Assembly (NCBI GenBank): GCA_031426915.1
Contig: JASJPB010000002.1
Location: 62,001 to 126,000 of the forward strand
Source: Sulfurimicrobium sp031426915
GTDB taxonomy: Bacteria; Pseudomonadota; Gammaproteobacteria; Burkholderiales; Sulfuricellaceae
Length of the DNA: 64,000 nucleotides
Direction: 5' to 3'
Shown in pieces: positions 27,300-35,975 of this stretch. How positions within the stretch are numbered: the first letter of the stretch is position 1; each line of letters starts with the position of its first letter. The notes beneath the pieces were generated by a model. That model had not been told where the DNA came from. It worked only from the letters and a program-made list of their open reading frames with translations, and did no database searches. A program made the position numbers and the translations under genes.

Positions 27300-29978
27300 T
27301 TAGAGCTCTTTTCTCACGCACTTGATGGAGTCGTCTTCCGGACTGGTCTCGATAGAGAAGCCCAGGCGCGTCACCAGCTTGAGCATGTTGCGGTTGTTCT
27401 TGAGCACTTCGCCTTCCATGACTTTCAATCCCTTGGAGCGCGCGGCGTCCATCAGCGCGGCCATCAGCTTCTGGCCCAGGCCCTTGCCGCTCATATTGTC
27501 GGCCACCACCAGCGCGAATTCGCAGCTCTCGCCGTCGGGGTTGATGGCGAAGCGCGTCACGCCGAGTTCAACTTCCTTGCCGTGGGAATAAGTGACGGCG
27601 ATGAGGGCCATTTCGCGGCTGTAATCGATCTGGGTGAAGCGCACCAGCATGGTGGCGGTGAGTTCCTGCACGCTGTCCATGAAGCGGAAATACTTGGATT
27701 CTTCCGACAGGCCGCGCACAAATTCCTGTTCCAGTTCCGCGTCCTCCGGGCGGATGGGTCGGATGGTGATGTCGGTGCCGTCGGCCAACTGCCAGTGGCT
27801 GACGAGATGGGTCGGATAGGGGTAGATCGCCATGTGGGCGTAGCGGTCCGGGCTGGGCTGGCGGTATTCCACCACCACCCGCGCGTCGGCGGCCAGCGCG
27901 CCGTGTTCGTCCACGATCAGCGGGTTGATGTCCATTTCCATCAGCAAGGGCAGTTCGCACACCATTTCCGACACGCGCAGCAGCACACTTTCCAGCGCGG
28001 CCATGTCGGCCGGGGGCATGTGGCGGAACGCGCCCAGCATCTTGGCCACATGGGTGCCCTGGATGAGGTCCTTGACCAGGAAGTTGTTGAGCGGGGGCAG
28101 GGTCACGGATCGGTCGCCCATCACTTCCACCATGGTGCCGCCGGCACCGAAAGTGATCACCGGGCCGAATACCGGATCATTGGTCACGCCAACCATCAGT
28201 TCGCGCCCGTTGGGCTTGACGATCATGGGCTCTATGGAAATGCCGTCCATGTGCGCGTTGGGGCGGCTGTGCTTCACGTTTTCCATGATCTCGTGGTACG
28301 CCGCCCGCACTGCCTGGGCGTTGACAAGGTTGAGCAGCACGCCGCCGGCGTCGGTCTTGTGGGTGATGTCGCGTGAATTGACTTTCATCGCCACCGGGAA
28401 GCCCAGTTGCTCGGCGATCAGCAGCGCCTCGTTGGGGCTGCGCGCCACCATGGTTTTGGCAACCGGGATGTGGAACGCGGACAACAGCGCCTTGGATTCC
28501 ATCTCGTTGAGCACCTTGCGCCGTTCCAGCATGGCGCCTTCGATCACCATGCGTGCACCTTCCACGTCGGGTTCCAGGTGATGGGAGAGGGGGCCCGGCA
28601 TTTGCATCAGCAGTTTCTGGTTGCGGTAGTAGTCGGAGAGATAGGAGAACACTTCCACCGCCGGCTCGGGGGTGCGGAAATTGGGTTTTCTGGCCTGGGA
28701 AAAGGCGATACGCGCTTCCGCCACCTGGGATTCTCCCATCCAGCAGGTCAGCAGCGGTTTGCTGTAATTGCCGGAAAGTTCGATTACCGCCTTGGCGGCT
28801 TCCAGTGGCTTGGTCATGGCCTGGGGGGTGAGGATGGCGAGAACGCCATCGACATTGGGGTCTTCCAGGCATGCCTTGACGGCGTGGTGGTAGCGGTCGG
28901 CCTGGGCGTCGCCGATGATGTCCACCGGGTTGCCGTGCGGCCAGTTGGGCGGCAGTACCTGATTGAGCTGCTCGATGGTGGTGTCGGACAGGGTGGCAAT
29001 CGCCAGTCCCAGGTCCACGGCGCGGTCGGTGGCCATCACGCCCGGTCCGCCGCCGTTGGTGACGATGGCGAGGCGGTTGCCGATGGGGCGGAAGCCCGAG
29101 GCCAGCGCCTTGGCTGCCGCGAAGAGCTGGGTGATGGTCTGCACCCGCACCACGCCGGCGCGGCGCACGGCGGCGTCGAACACGTCATCCGAGCCCACTA
29201 GTGAGGCGGTGTGGGACATGGCGGCCTTGGAACCGGCGGCGTGGCGCCCTACCTTGACCAGAATCACCGGCTTGATGCGGGCAGCAGCGCGGATGGCGCT
29301 CATGAAACTGCGCGCATTGCGGATGCCTTCGATGTAGAGCAGGATGCTCTGGGTCTGGGCGTCGGAAACCAGGTAGTCGAGAATCTCGCCGAAATCAACA
29401 TCGGCGGAGGAGCCCATGGAAACCACGCTGGAGAAGCCCACATCGTTGGTTTGCGCCCAGTCCAGGATGGCGGTGCAGAGCGCGCCGGACTGGGAGATGA
29501 AGGCCAGGTTGCCGGCATTGGCGCCGCCCTTGTTGAAAGTGGCATTGAGGCCGATGCCGGGACGCATCACGCCGAGACAATTGGGCCCGATGAGGCGGAT
29601 GCCGTAGCGGTGCGCGTTCTCCAGGATTTGGTGTTCCAGTTCCTGGCCCTTGGGGCCGGTCTCGCCGAAGCCGGCGGTAATGATGACCGCGGCCTTGACC
29701 CCATGCTTGCCGCAATCCTCGATGATGTCGGGCACGGTCTGGGGCGGGGTGGCGATCACCACCAGTTCCACCGCCTGGCCGATCTCGCCGATCGAGGTGT
29801 AGGCCTGTTTGCCCTGCACTTGGGAATGACTCGGATTGATCGGGTAGAGCCCGCCCTGGTAGCCGCTTTCCAGCATGTTCTGGAACACGATCTGGCCAAT
29901 CGAGTCGACCCGGTCGCTGGCACCAAACACGGCGACGGATTTCGGCGCGAATAGGGGATTGAGGTAGTGTTGGCCCAT
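27300..29978 (-). CDS. NDP-forming acyl-CoA synthetase fused to a GNAT acetyltransferase (Pat/PatZ-like)
   Basis: An 892-residue cytosolic protein. A CoA-binding Rossmann domain (KSVAVFGASDRVDSIGQIVF) is at the N-terminus, then succinyl-CoA-ligase-like domains, an ATP-grasp domain (about residues 480-690, GFPVAMKVNSRDITHKTDAGG) and a C-terminal GNAT domain (about 720-892, with LVVADNMSGKGLGQKLMAAL). PatZ-type proteins acetylate lysines such as that of acetyl-CoA synthetase. In ADP-forming synthetases a phospho-His lies in an SHT loop. Here His256 (AMSHTASLVG) is kept, whereas E. coli PatZ, as I recall it, has lost it. Synthetase activity may therefore survive. First gene of an operon with mtnA and the aldolase. 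Confidence 0.9.
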   Translation of the reverse strand: MGQHYLNPLFAPKSVAVFGASDRVDSIGQIVFQNMLESGYQGGLYPINPSHSQVQGKQAYTSIGEIGQAVELVVIATPPQTVPDIIEDCGKHGVKAAVIITAGFGETGPKGQELEHQILENAHRYGIRLIGPNCLGVMRPGIGLNATFNKGGANAGNLAFISQSGALCTAILDWAQTNDVGFSSVVSMGSSADVDFGEILDYLVSDAQTQSILLYIEGIRNARSFMSAIRAAARIKPVILVKVGRHAAGSKAAMSHTASLVGSDDVFDAAVRRAGVVRVQTITQLFAAAKALASGFRPIGNRLAIVTNGGGPGVMATDRAVDLGLAIATLSDTTIEQLNQVLPPNWPHGNPVDIIGDAQADRYHHAVKACLEDPNVDGVLAILTPQAMTKPLEAAKAVIELSGNYSKPLLTCWMGESQVAEARIAFSQARKPNFRTPEPAVEVFSYLSDYYRNQKLLMQMPGPLSHHLEPDVEGARMVIEGAMLERRKVLNEMESKALLSAFHIPVAKTMVARSPNEALLIAEQLGFPVAMKVNSRDITHKTDAGGVLLNLVNAQAVRAAYHEIMENVKHSRPNAHMDGISIEPMIVKPNGRELMVGVTNDPVFGPVITFGAGGTMVEVMGDRSVTLPPLNNFLVKDLIQGTHVAKMLGAFRHMPPADMAALESVLLRVSEMVCELPLLMEMDINPLIVDEHGALAADARVVVEYRQPSPDRYAHMAIYPYPTHLVSHWQLADGTDITIRPIRPEDAELEQEFVRGLSEESKYFRFMDSVQELTATMLVRFTQIDYSREMALIAVTYSHGKEVELGVTRFAINPDGESCEFALVVADNMSGKGLGQKLMAALMDAARSKGLKVMEGEVLKNNRNMLKLVTRLGFSIETSPEDDSIKCVRKEL

Positions 29979-30087
29979 GATTTTGCGATCCCAATATAAG
30001 AGAGGGTATTATAGAAACATAATGTGACGATTGTGCCACAAATTAGCGCCCCGGCTCTTGTATAAGACCGATTAACGTGAATTCCAT

Positions 30088-31011
30088 ATGCATACCGCCT
30101 ACATAACCCATTCCGCTTGTCTCAAGCACGACATGGGGTCGGATCATCCCGAGTGTCCGGCCCGGATTCAGGCAATCGAGGATCAGTTGATCGCGTCCGG
30201 CCTGCTCCAGTTTCTCGATCACCACGACGCGCCGCTGGTGACGCGGGAAGCCCTGGCCCGCGTGCATCATCCGGACTATATTGCTTCCATCCACGCTGCC
30301 GCGCCGCTGGAAGGCTTGGTGCATCTCGATCCCGATACCGCGATGACTCCCCATACCCTGGAAGCGGCCTTGCGTGCTGCCGGTGCAGTGGTTCTGGCGG
30401 TGGACCTGGTGATGTCGGGGCGGGCAGAGAATGCGTTCTGCAACATTCGCCCGCCGGGCCACCATGCCGGTGCCGCCAGTTGCGGGGGCTTCTGCATTTT
30501 CAACAACGTGGCGGTGGGGGCGGCCCATGCGCTGGTGCAGCACGGTTTGACCCGGGTTGCCATTGCCGACTTCGACGTGCACCACGGCAACGGGACGGAA
30601 GATATCTTCCACGATGACCCGCGCGTGATGCTGTGTTCCACCTTCCAGCATCCTTATTACCCCTATTGCGGCGCCGGTAGTGGCAACGACCACATCATCA
30701 ACGTGCCGCTGCCTGCCGGCACTTCCGGCGAGGCTTTCCGGTCAGCAGTGACGGAGCAGTGGCTGCCGGCACTGGAGCGTTTTCAGCCCGAAATGCTGTT
30801 CATTTCTGCGGGGTTCGATGCCCACCGGGAGGACGATATGGGCGGTTTCGCGTTGAGGGAGGCCGATTACGTCTGGGTAACGGAACAACTCAAGGAAATT
30901 GCCGTCCGTCACGCTTCCGGCCGCATTGTCTCCGTGCTGGAGGGGGGCTACGCCCTGCACGCCCTGGGGCGTAGCGCGATGGCGCATATCAAGATAATGA
31001 GCGGGCTGTGA
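30088..31011 (+). CDS. Histone-deacetylase-family protein (zinc lysine/polyamine deacetylase)
   Basis: A 307-residue class II HDAC-like amidohydrolase. Active-site motifs are RPPGHHAG (charge-relay His pair), DFDVHHGNGTEDIF (Asp and His zinc ligands), SAGFDAHREDDMGG (third ligand) and LEGGY with the transition-state Tyr. Divergent from the Pat-like acetyltransferase with 109 bp between starts, so the acetylase and deacetylase may share control. Acetylpolyamine and acetoin-type substrates are alternatives within this family. Confidence 0.9.
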   Translation: MHTAYITHSACLKHDMGSDHPECPARIQAIEDQLIASGLLQFLDHHDAPLVTREALARVHHPDYIASIHAAAPLEGLVHLDPDTAMTPHTLEAALRAAGAVVLAVDLVMSGRAENAFCNIRPPGHHAGAASCGGFCIFNNVAVGAAHALVQHGLTRVAIADFDVHHGNGTEDIFHDDPRVMLCSTFQHPYYPYCGAGSGNDHIINVPLPAGTSGEAFRSAVTEQWLPALERFQPEMLFISAGFDAHREDDMGGFALREADYVWVTEQLKEIAVRHASGRIVSVLEGGYALHALGRSAMAHIKIMSGL

Positions 31012-31088
31012 TGGCGCGACAATGTGTCTCAACCGCCCTTGTCCTCAAGAGATTTGGCTGGGGGAAAACAGTTTTAAAGAGGTAATGA

Positions 31089-31841
31089 ATGGACCCAACG
31101 TCGATTTTTTCCAAGACTGCAAAGGGCATAGGTGAACTGGGGCAACGGGATATGCGTCTGCCCCGCGACCACTATCGGCTCCTCAGCCTGATCGACGGCA
31201 AATCGAGCGTTGCCCAGTTGGCCGAAAAATCCGGCATGAACAGGGAAGCAGCGGAGCAGGTGTTTGCCCGCTTGGCTACCGAAGGTCTGCTCCATCTGGT
31301 GCCCAAGGCATCGGAGCAGAATTGGACGCAGAACCCGGAGGGGGCGGTAATCTCGGTTACCGAGCTGGACCCGGAGGAGGGCGTGAGGGCATGGGCGGAG
31401 GCCCAGCGCGGATCCAGCGCCCTGCATAACCACGGTTTCTACGCCAGCAAGGTGCGGCCCATGCAGGGCAGCGCCAGGCCAAGGATACTGTCGGTGGAAG
31501 ACGATCCACTGGTGGCGCGCCTGCTTGGCGTTTTGCTATCCCGCGAGGGCTATGATGTGCGCATTGCTGCGGATGGCCAGGCTGCGTTTGCTGCCATGGA
31601 GGAAGAAACGCCGGACCTGGTGCTGCTGGATGTCATGTTGCCGGACACCACCGGCTTTGCCATTCTGGAATGGATACGCAAACATGACAAGCTGGCCCAT
31701 TTGCCGGCGATCATGGTGACCGCCCAGGTCGGGGAAGAAGACGTGATGCGCGGCCTGCGCGCCGGTGCCGATGGCTATATATTCAAGCCGTTCAGGCCCG
31801 AACCGCTGTTGCAGTGCATACGCAATGTGCTGAAGATTTAA
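31089..31841 (+). CDS. Response regulator with N-terminal helical/winged-helix-like domain and C-terminal receiver
   Basis: A 250-residue protein with reversed order. Residues 1-75 look like a DNA- or protein-binding helical domain (DHYRLLSLIDGKSSVAQLAE then GMNREAAEQVFARLATEG), and residues 130-250 form a receiver with ILSVEDDP, phospho-acceptor Asp in VLLDVMLPD, VTAQ and FKPF. A linker of about 50 residues joins them. No cognate kinase is adjacent. The P-type ATPase starts 26 bases after the stop, so they probably share a transcript. Confidence 0.85.
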   Translation: MDPTSIFSKTAKGIGELGQRDMRLPRDHYRLLSLIDGKSSVAQLAEKSGMNREAAEQVFARLATEGLLHLVPKASEQNWTQNPEGAVISVTELDPEEGVRAWAEAQRGSSALHNHGFYASKVRPMQGSARPRILSVEDDPLVARLLGVLLSREGYDVRIAADGQAAFAAMEEETPDLVLLDVMLPDTTGFAILEWIRKHDKLAHLPAIMVTAQVGEEDVMRGLRAGADGYIFKPFRPEPLLQCIRNVLKI

Positions 31842-31867
31842 GCCATGTCTTGCGGCGGTCGGGTGAA

Positions 31868-34513
31868 ATGAAAATCCATCGCTTGACCCCGGAACAAGCA
31901 CTGAGCAGCCTGCACAGCGGCGCTGATGGGCTCAGTGTGGCTGAAGCAGAACGCCGCTTGCGGGAGTTCGGCTCCAATCAGGTCGAATCCCTCCCCCTCG
32001 AACCGCTGTGGCTCAAATTCCTCAAGGGTTTCACTCACTTTTTCGCCCTTATCCTGTGGTTTGCCGCTGCCCTGTCTTTCGTCGCCGAATGGCGTGCCCC
32101 GGGACAGGGAATGGCCACGCTGGGCTACGCCATCCTGGGCGTGATTCTGGTAAACGGGGTGTTTTCCTTCTGGCAGGAATACCGCGCCGAGCGGGCGCTG
32201 GCGGCCCTGCTCAGACTGCTGCCGTCCCAGGTCAAGGTCAAGCGGGCCGGGGGCGTGGAACAGGTCGAGGCGACGCAACTGGTGCCGGGGGATGTGCTGC
32301 TGCTGCAGGAGGGCGACAGCGTACCGGCCGATTGCCGCCTCATCGAGGCTTACGGCATGCGTGTCAATACCGCCACGGTTACCGGGGAATCCCGCCCCAA
32401 GGCGCGGGATGCCGGTGCCAGCGCCGAGGAGGACGTGCTGCACAGCAGCAATATTCTGTTGGCGGGTACTTCGGTCGTCGCAGGCGAAGGCCGTGCCGTG
32501 GTGTTTGCCACCGGCATGAATACCGAATTCGGCAAAATTGCGCATCTGACTCAGGCTTCTGGCGAGCGTCTTTCTCCGCTGCAGCGCGAAATCGTGCGTC
32601 TCTCCCATCTGGTGGCCGCGCTCTCTATCGGGCTGGGGGTGCTGTTTTTTTTCATCGGCAATGCGCTGGGCCTGTCCTTTTGGGCTAATTTCATTTTCGC
32701 GATCGGGATCATCGTCGCCAATGTGCCGGAAGGCCTGTTGCCCACGGTGACCCTCTCGCTGGCCATGGCGACGCAGCGCATGGCCAGGCGCAATGCACTG
32801 GTACGGCATTTGCCGTCGGTGGAGACCCTGGGCTCGGCGACGGTGATCTGTACCGATAAAACCGGCACCCTGACACTCAATCGGATGGAAGTGAAAAAGC
32901 TGTTCCTGGGCGGCGCTTACCAGGCGCTCCAGAATTTGCTTGAGCAGCCTGATCCACACCGGGAATTGCTCGCTGCGGCACGCTATTGCCACATGCTGAA
33001 ACGCAAGGACGATGGCACCTGGCTGGGCGACCCGATGGAAGTGGCGCTGCTACGCATGGCAGAACAGGCGAGCAGTGCGTGGCCGGATCTGCCTGTTCTG
33101 GACGAAGTGCCTTTCGATGCCGAGCGCAAGCGCATGTCCACGCTGCACCCGGATGCGCAGGGGCGAGTGCTTTACACCAAGGGCGCGTTGCAGACGGTAT
33201 TGCCCCTGTGCACACATTTCAAGACGGATGGCGGCGTCTTGCCGCTCGGCACCGGGGCGCGGGAAGTCCTGTTGCGCGCCGAGCAGGAACTGGCCGGGCA
33301 GGGACTGCGGGTGCTGGCCTTCGCCACCCGCAGCGTGGCGGAAAGCGAGCCTCACGAGCAACTTGAAGGCAGACTCACCCTGACCGGCCTGGTCGGGCTG
33401 GAAGATCCGCCCCGGGCGGAGGTGGCCGAAGCCATACGCAAATGTCACGCAGCGGGCATCAAGGTGATTATCGTCACCGGCGACCATCCCCATACCGCCG
33501 TGGCCATCGCGCGCGAGATCGGCCTGTGTGCCGCTCCGCTGGTGGTGACAGGCGACGACATGCAGCACCTTTCCGCAGCCCAGTTGCAGCTCAGACTGGA
33601 TGCGCCGGAGATCATCTTCGCCCGTCTCAAGGCCGACCAGAAAATGCGCATCGTCGTCGCGCTGCAGAAAAAAGGCCATGTCGTGGCCGTGACCGGGGAT
33701 GGCGTGAACGATGCGCCGGCGTTGAAAAAGGCGGATATTGGCATCGCCATGGGCATTGCCGGCACCGATGTGGCGAAGGAAGCGGCGGACATGGTCCTGC
33801 TCGACGACAATTTCGCCAGCATCGTCGCGGCGATCGAGGAAGGGCGTGCGGTGTTCGACAATATCCGCAAATTTCTGACCTACATCCTCACCTCCAACAT
33901 TCCGGAAATCTTGCCTTACCTCGCCTTCGTGCTGTTCAAGATACCGCTGCCCCTGACCGTGATCCAGATTCTGGCGGTGGACTTGGGCACCGATATGCTG
34001 CCTGCCCTCGGCCTGGGCACGGAGAAACCCCATCCAGGCATCATGCAAAGACCGCCCCGTGCGCGGGGAGAGCGCCTGCTCAACACTGCCTTGCTGCTGC
34101 GTGCCTACCTGTTTCTTGGCGGTCTGGAAGCGGCGGCGGCACTGGCCGCCTTTTTCTTCGTGCTGCATGGAGCGGGGTGGCATTACGGCACGGAGTTGTC
34201 GATGCGCGATCCGCTCTATCTTCAGGCCACCGCAGCCACCCTGAGCGCGATCATCGTGATGCAGGTGATGAACGTGTTCATCTGCCGCAGTAGCCGCGAT
34301 TCTGTGTTCACGGGTGGCTTGTTTGGTAACCGCCTGATTCTCGTCGGCGTGGTGGCGGAAATCGCCCTGATCCTGCTGATCGACTATACCCCTTGGGGCA
34401 ATGCGTTATTCGGTACCATGCCGCTTGAGCTGGAAGCGTGGCTGTACCTGATTCCCTTCGCCTTGGCCATGCTGGCACTGGAAGAACTGAGGAAATTCTG
34501 GGTCAGGCGCTGA
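31868..34513 (+). CDS. P-type cation ATPase, Na/K-ATPase-like P2 subgroup
   Basis: An 881-residue integral membrane pump. It has a cation-ATPase N-terminal domain, ten predicted membrane segments, and the phosphorylation site Asp330 in CTDKTGTLTLNRM. Hinge motifs are VTGDGVNDAPALKKADIG. The M4 motif VPEGLLPTVTLSLA is the Na/K-ATPase-like variant rather than the PEGLP of many Ca pumps. The C-terminal cation-ATPase domain carries LAVDLGTDMLPALGLGTEKPH. ATG 31868 is chosen; the frame opens at 31814 inside the preceding gene. The transported ion (Na, K, H or Ca) cannot be settled by eye. Convergent with the hemerythrin gene. Confidence 0.88.
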   Translation: MKIHRLTPEQALSSLHSGADGLSVAEAERRLREFGSNQVESLPLEPLWLKFLKGFTHFFALILWFAAALSFVAEWRAPGQGMATLGYAILGVILVNGVFSFWQEYRAERALAALLRLLPSQVKVKRAGGVEQVEATQLVPGDVLLLQEGDSVPADCRLIEAYGMRVNTATVTGESRPKARDAGASAEEDVLHSSNILLAGTSVVAGEGRAVVFATGMNTEFGKIAHLTQASGERLSPLQREIVRLSHLVAALSIGLGVLFFFIGNALGLSFWANFIFAIGIIVANVPEGLLPTVTLSLAMATQRMARRNALVRHLPSVETLGSATVICTDKTGTLTLNRMEVKKLFLGGAYQALQNLLEQPDPHRELLAAARYCHMLKRKDDGTWLGDPMEVALLRMAEQASSAWPDLPVLDEVPFDAERKRMSTLHPDAQGRVLYTKGALQTVLPLCTHFKTDGGVLPLGTGAREVLLRAEQELAGQGLRVLAFATRSVAESEPHEQLEGRLTLTGLVGLEDPPRAEVAEAIRKCHAAGIKVIIVTGDHPHTAVAIAREIGLCAAPLVVTGDDMQHLSAAQLQLRLDAPEIIFARLKADQKMRIVVALQKKGHVVAVTGDGVNDAPALKKADIGIAMGIAGTDVAKEAADMVLLDDNFASIVAAIEEGRAVFDNIRKFLTYILTSNIPEILPYLAFVLFKIPLPLTVIQILAVDLGTDMLPALGLGTEKPHPGIMQRPPRARGERLLNTALLLRAYLFLGGLEAAAALAAFFFVLHGAGWHYGTELSMRDPLYLQATAATLSAIIVMQVMNVFICRSSRDSVFTGGLFGNRLILVGVVAEIALILLIDYTPWGNALFGTMPLELEAWLYLIPFALAMLALEELRKFWVRR

Positions 34514-34521
34514 TCTGCTTG

Positions 34522-34938
34522 TTAAGTGAGTCCCTTGGACGTCAGGTATTCGCCGAGGACTTTCTCGCCCAGGAGCAAATGCAGTTCCGCCCAGTCGGTG
34601 ATGAAGGCCAGAACCAGTTCCACTTTATGCGGGTTCGAGGTGTGCAGCACTTCGGATAGGTTGCCCAGTCGTTGCAGCAATCCGTGGTGTTCCTTGGCAT
34701 GACCCTCAACGCCCGGAAAGCCGTGCTGGGTCATCAGCGCTTCCTCAAACTCGAAATGCTGCCGAGCCAGGTGTACCAGGTCGTCCATCAACGCATTGAC
34801 TTTCTCGACTGGCCGTTTTTCGTCGATCGCTTGAGCAATGCGATTGACCTGTTCAACCAGTTCCCGGTGCTGGCTGTCAAGAGAGGCGATCCCGATGCAG
34901 TGCCGTTGTTCGTCCCATTTTAGGCAATGTCGTTTCAT
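34522..34938 (-). CDS. Bacteriohemerythrin
   Basis: A 138-residue four-helix diiron O2-binding protein. Ligand motifs are SLDSQHRELVEQVN, HFEFEEALMTQHGF and VEGHAKEHHGLL. The last motif, normally HxxxxD, reads HLLLGE, so a bridging Asp appears replaced by Glu. Roles in O2 sensing, O2 delivery or NO handling are known for the family. It is single-domain and its neighbours give no specific clue. Confidence 0.88.
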   Translation of the reverse strand: MKRHCLKWDEQRHCIGIASLDSQHRELVEQVNRIAQAIDEKRPVEKVNALMDDLVHLARQHFEFEEALMTQHGFPGVEGHAKEHHGLLQRLGNLSEVLHTSNPHKVELVLAFITDWAELHLLLGEKVLGEYLTSKGLT

Positions 34939-35072
34939 GAGGTCTGTTCCGTCAGGGGCTGGATCAATGCATTCAATCTACCACTTGGGCGCAAATTTCT
35001 CTATACCCATGTTCTTATATCGACAATAGGCGATTTCCTGCCTGCAGTAACCAGCTTGGCTTCTTGTATGGC

Positions 35073-35975
35073 TCAGGCGCTGACCAGCTTGTGGTAAGCC
35101 GCCAGGCGGCGCGGATGGATGCTGCCTGCCGCCACGGCGGCGAGCACGGCGCAACCGGGCTCGGAACGGTGGTGGCAGTTGTTGAATTTGCATTGGCCGA
35201 GCCAGGGACGGAATTCGATGAAGGCGTGGTCGATCTGTTCCGGTTTGAGATGATGCAGCCCGAATTCCTGCAGGCCGGGTGAGTCGATGATGTGGCTGTC
35301 GCTATTCAGGTGGTAGAGGCGGGCGTGGGTGGTGGTGTGTTTGCCCGAATCCAGGGTGGTGGATATTTCCCGGATTTCCGCGCCGACTTCGGGCAACAGG
35401 GCGTTGATGATGCTGGATTTACCCATGCCGGACTGGCCCACCAGCACGCTGGTTTCCCCTTCCAGAAACGGGCGCAGGGGGGTGATGTCGCGGTGTGCCG
35501 AGAGCGGCAGCAGTGCATAGCCGAGATTCAGGTAAGGCTGCAACACATCCAGCGCATGCGCGGTCTCAAGTACCAGGTCGGCTTTGTTGAGCACGATCAG
35601 CGCCTTGATCTTTGCGTCCTCGGCTGCGACCAGGCAACGGTTCACCAGATCCTCGTAAAAGCTCGGCACGGCGGCCAGCACAATGACGATTTGCGTCACG
35701 TTGGCAGCGATGATTTTTTCCCGGAAGGCATCGGAACGATAAAGCAGGGAGGTGCGTGGCCGGATGGATTCGATCACGCCCTGGTCGCTGGAAGTGAACT
35801 TGATTTCCACCCGGTCGCCACAGGCTGCGCCGCTTTTCTTGCCGCGGGTGACACAGGAAACGCGGCGCCCATCCTCCAGTTCCACGGTGAAGCGGCGACC
35901 ATAGCTGGCGGTGATTTGTCCGTGCGGGTTGTGGGCGGTCAAAGGCTGAACAGTGCGTTTATTTTGGAGGCACAA
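35073..35975 (-). CDS. rsgA: Ribosome small-subunit biogenesis GTPase RsgA
   Basis: A GTPase of up to 300 residues that acts late in 30S maturation. The OB domain is near residues 18-80. The circularly permuted GTPase follows, with NKADL (G4) preceding GQSGMGKSSIINAL (G1) and DSPG (G3). The C-terminal zinc knuckle is CKFNNCHHRSEPGC. No ATG is available: TTG 35975 opens the frame, while TTG 35942 (289 residues) overlaps the stop of the upstream Cys-rich ORF as TTGA, a coupling-type arrangement. I keep the longer call but the shorter is as likely. Confidence 0.93.
   Translation of the reverse strand: MCLQNKRTVQPLTAHNPHGQITASYGRRFTVELEDGRRVSCVTRGKKSGAACGDRVEIKFTSSDQGVIESIRPRTSLLYRSDAFREKIIAANVTQIVIVLAAVPSFYEDLVNRCLVAAEDAKIKALIVLNKADLVLETAHALDVLQPYLNLGYALLPLSAHRDITPLRPFLEGETSVLVGQSGMGKSSIINALLPEVGAEIREISTTLDSGKHTTTHARLYHLNSDSHIIDSPGLQEFGLHHLKPEQIDHAFIEFRPWLGQCKFNNCHHRSEPGCAVLAAVAAGSIHPRRLAAYHKLVSA

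Noticed and set aside
27057..28376. A 439-codon plus-strand frame opposite mtnA and the acyl-CoA synthetase
   Set aside because: It spans the junction of two real genes on the other strand; the His/Val/Gly-rich product is typical of antisense reading.
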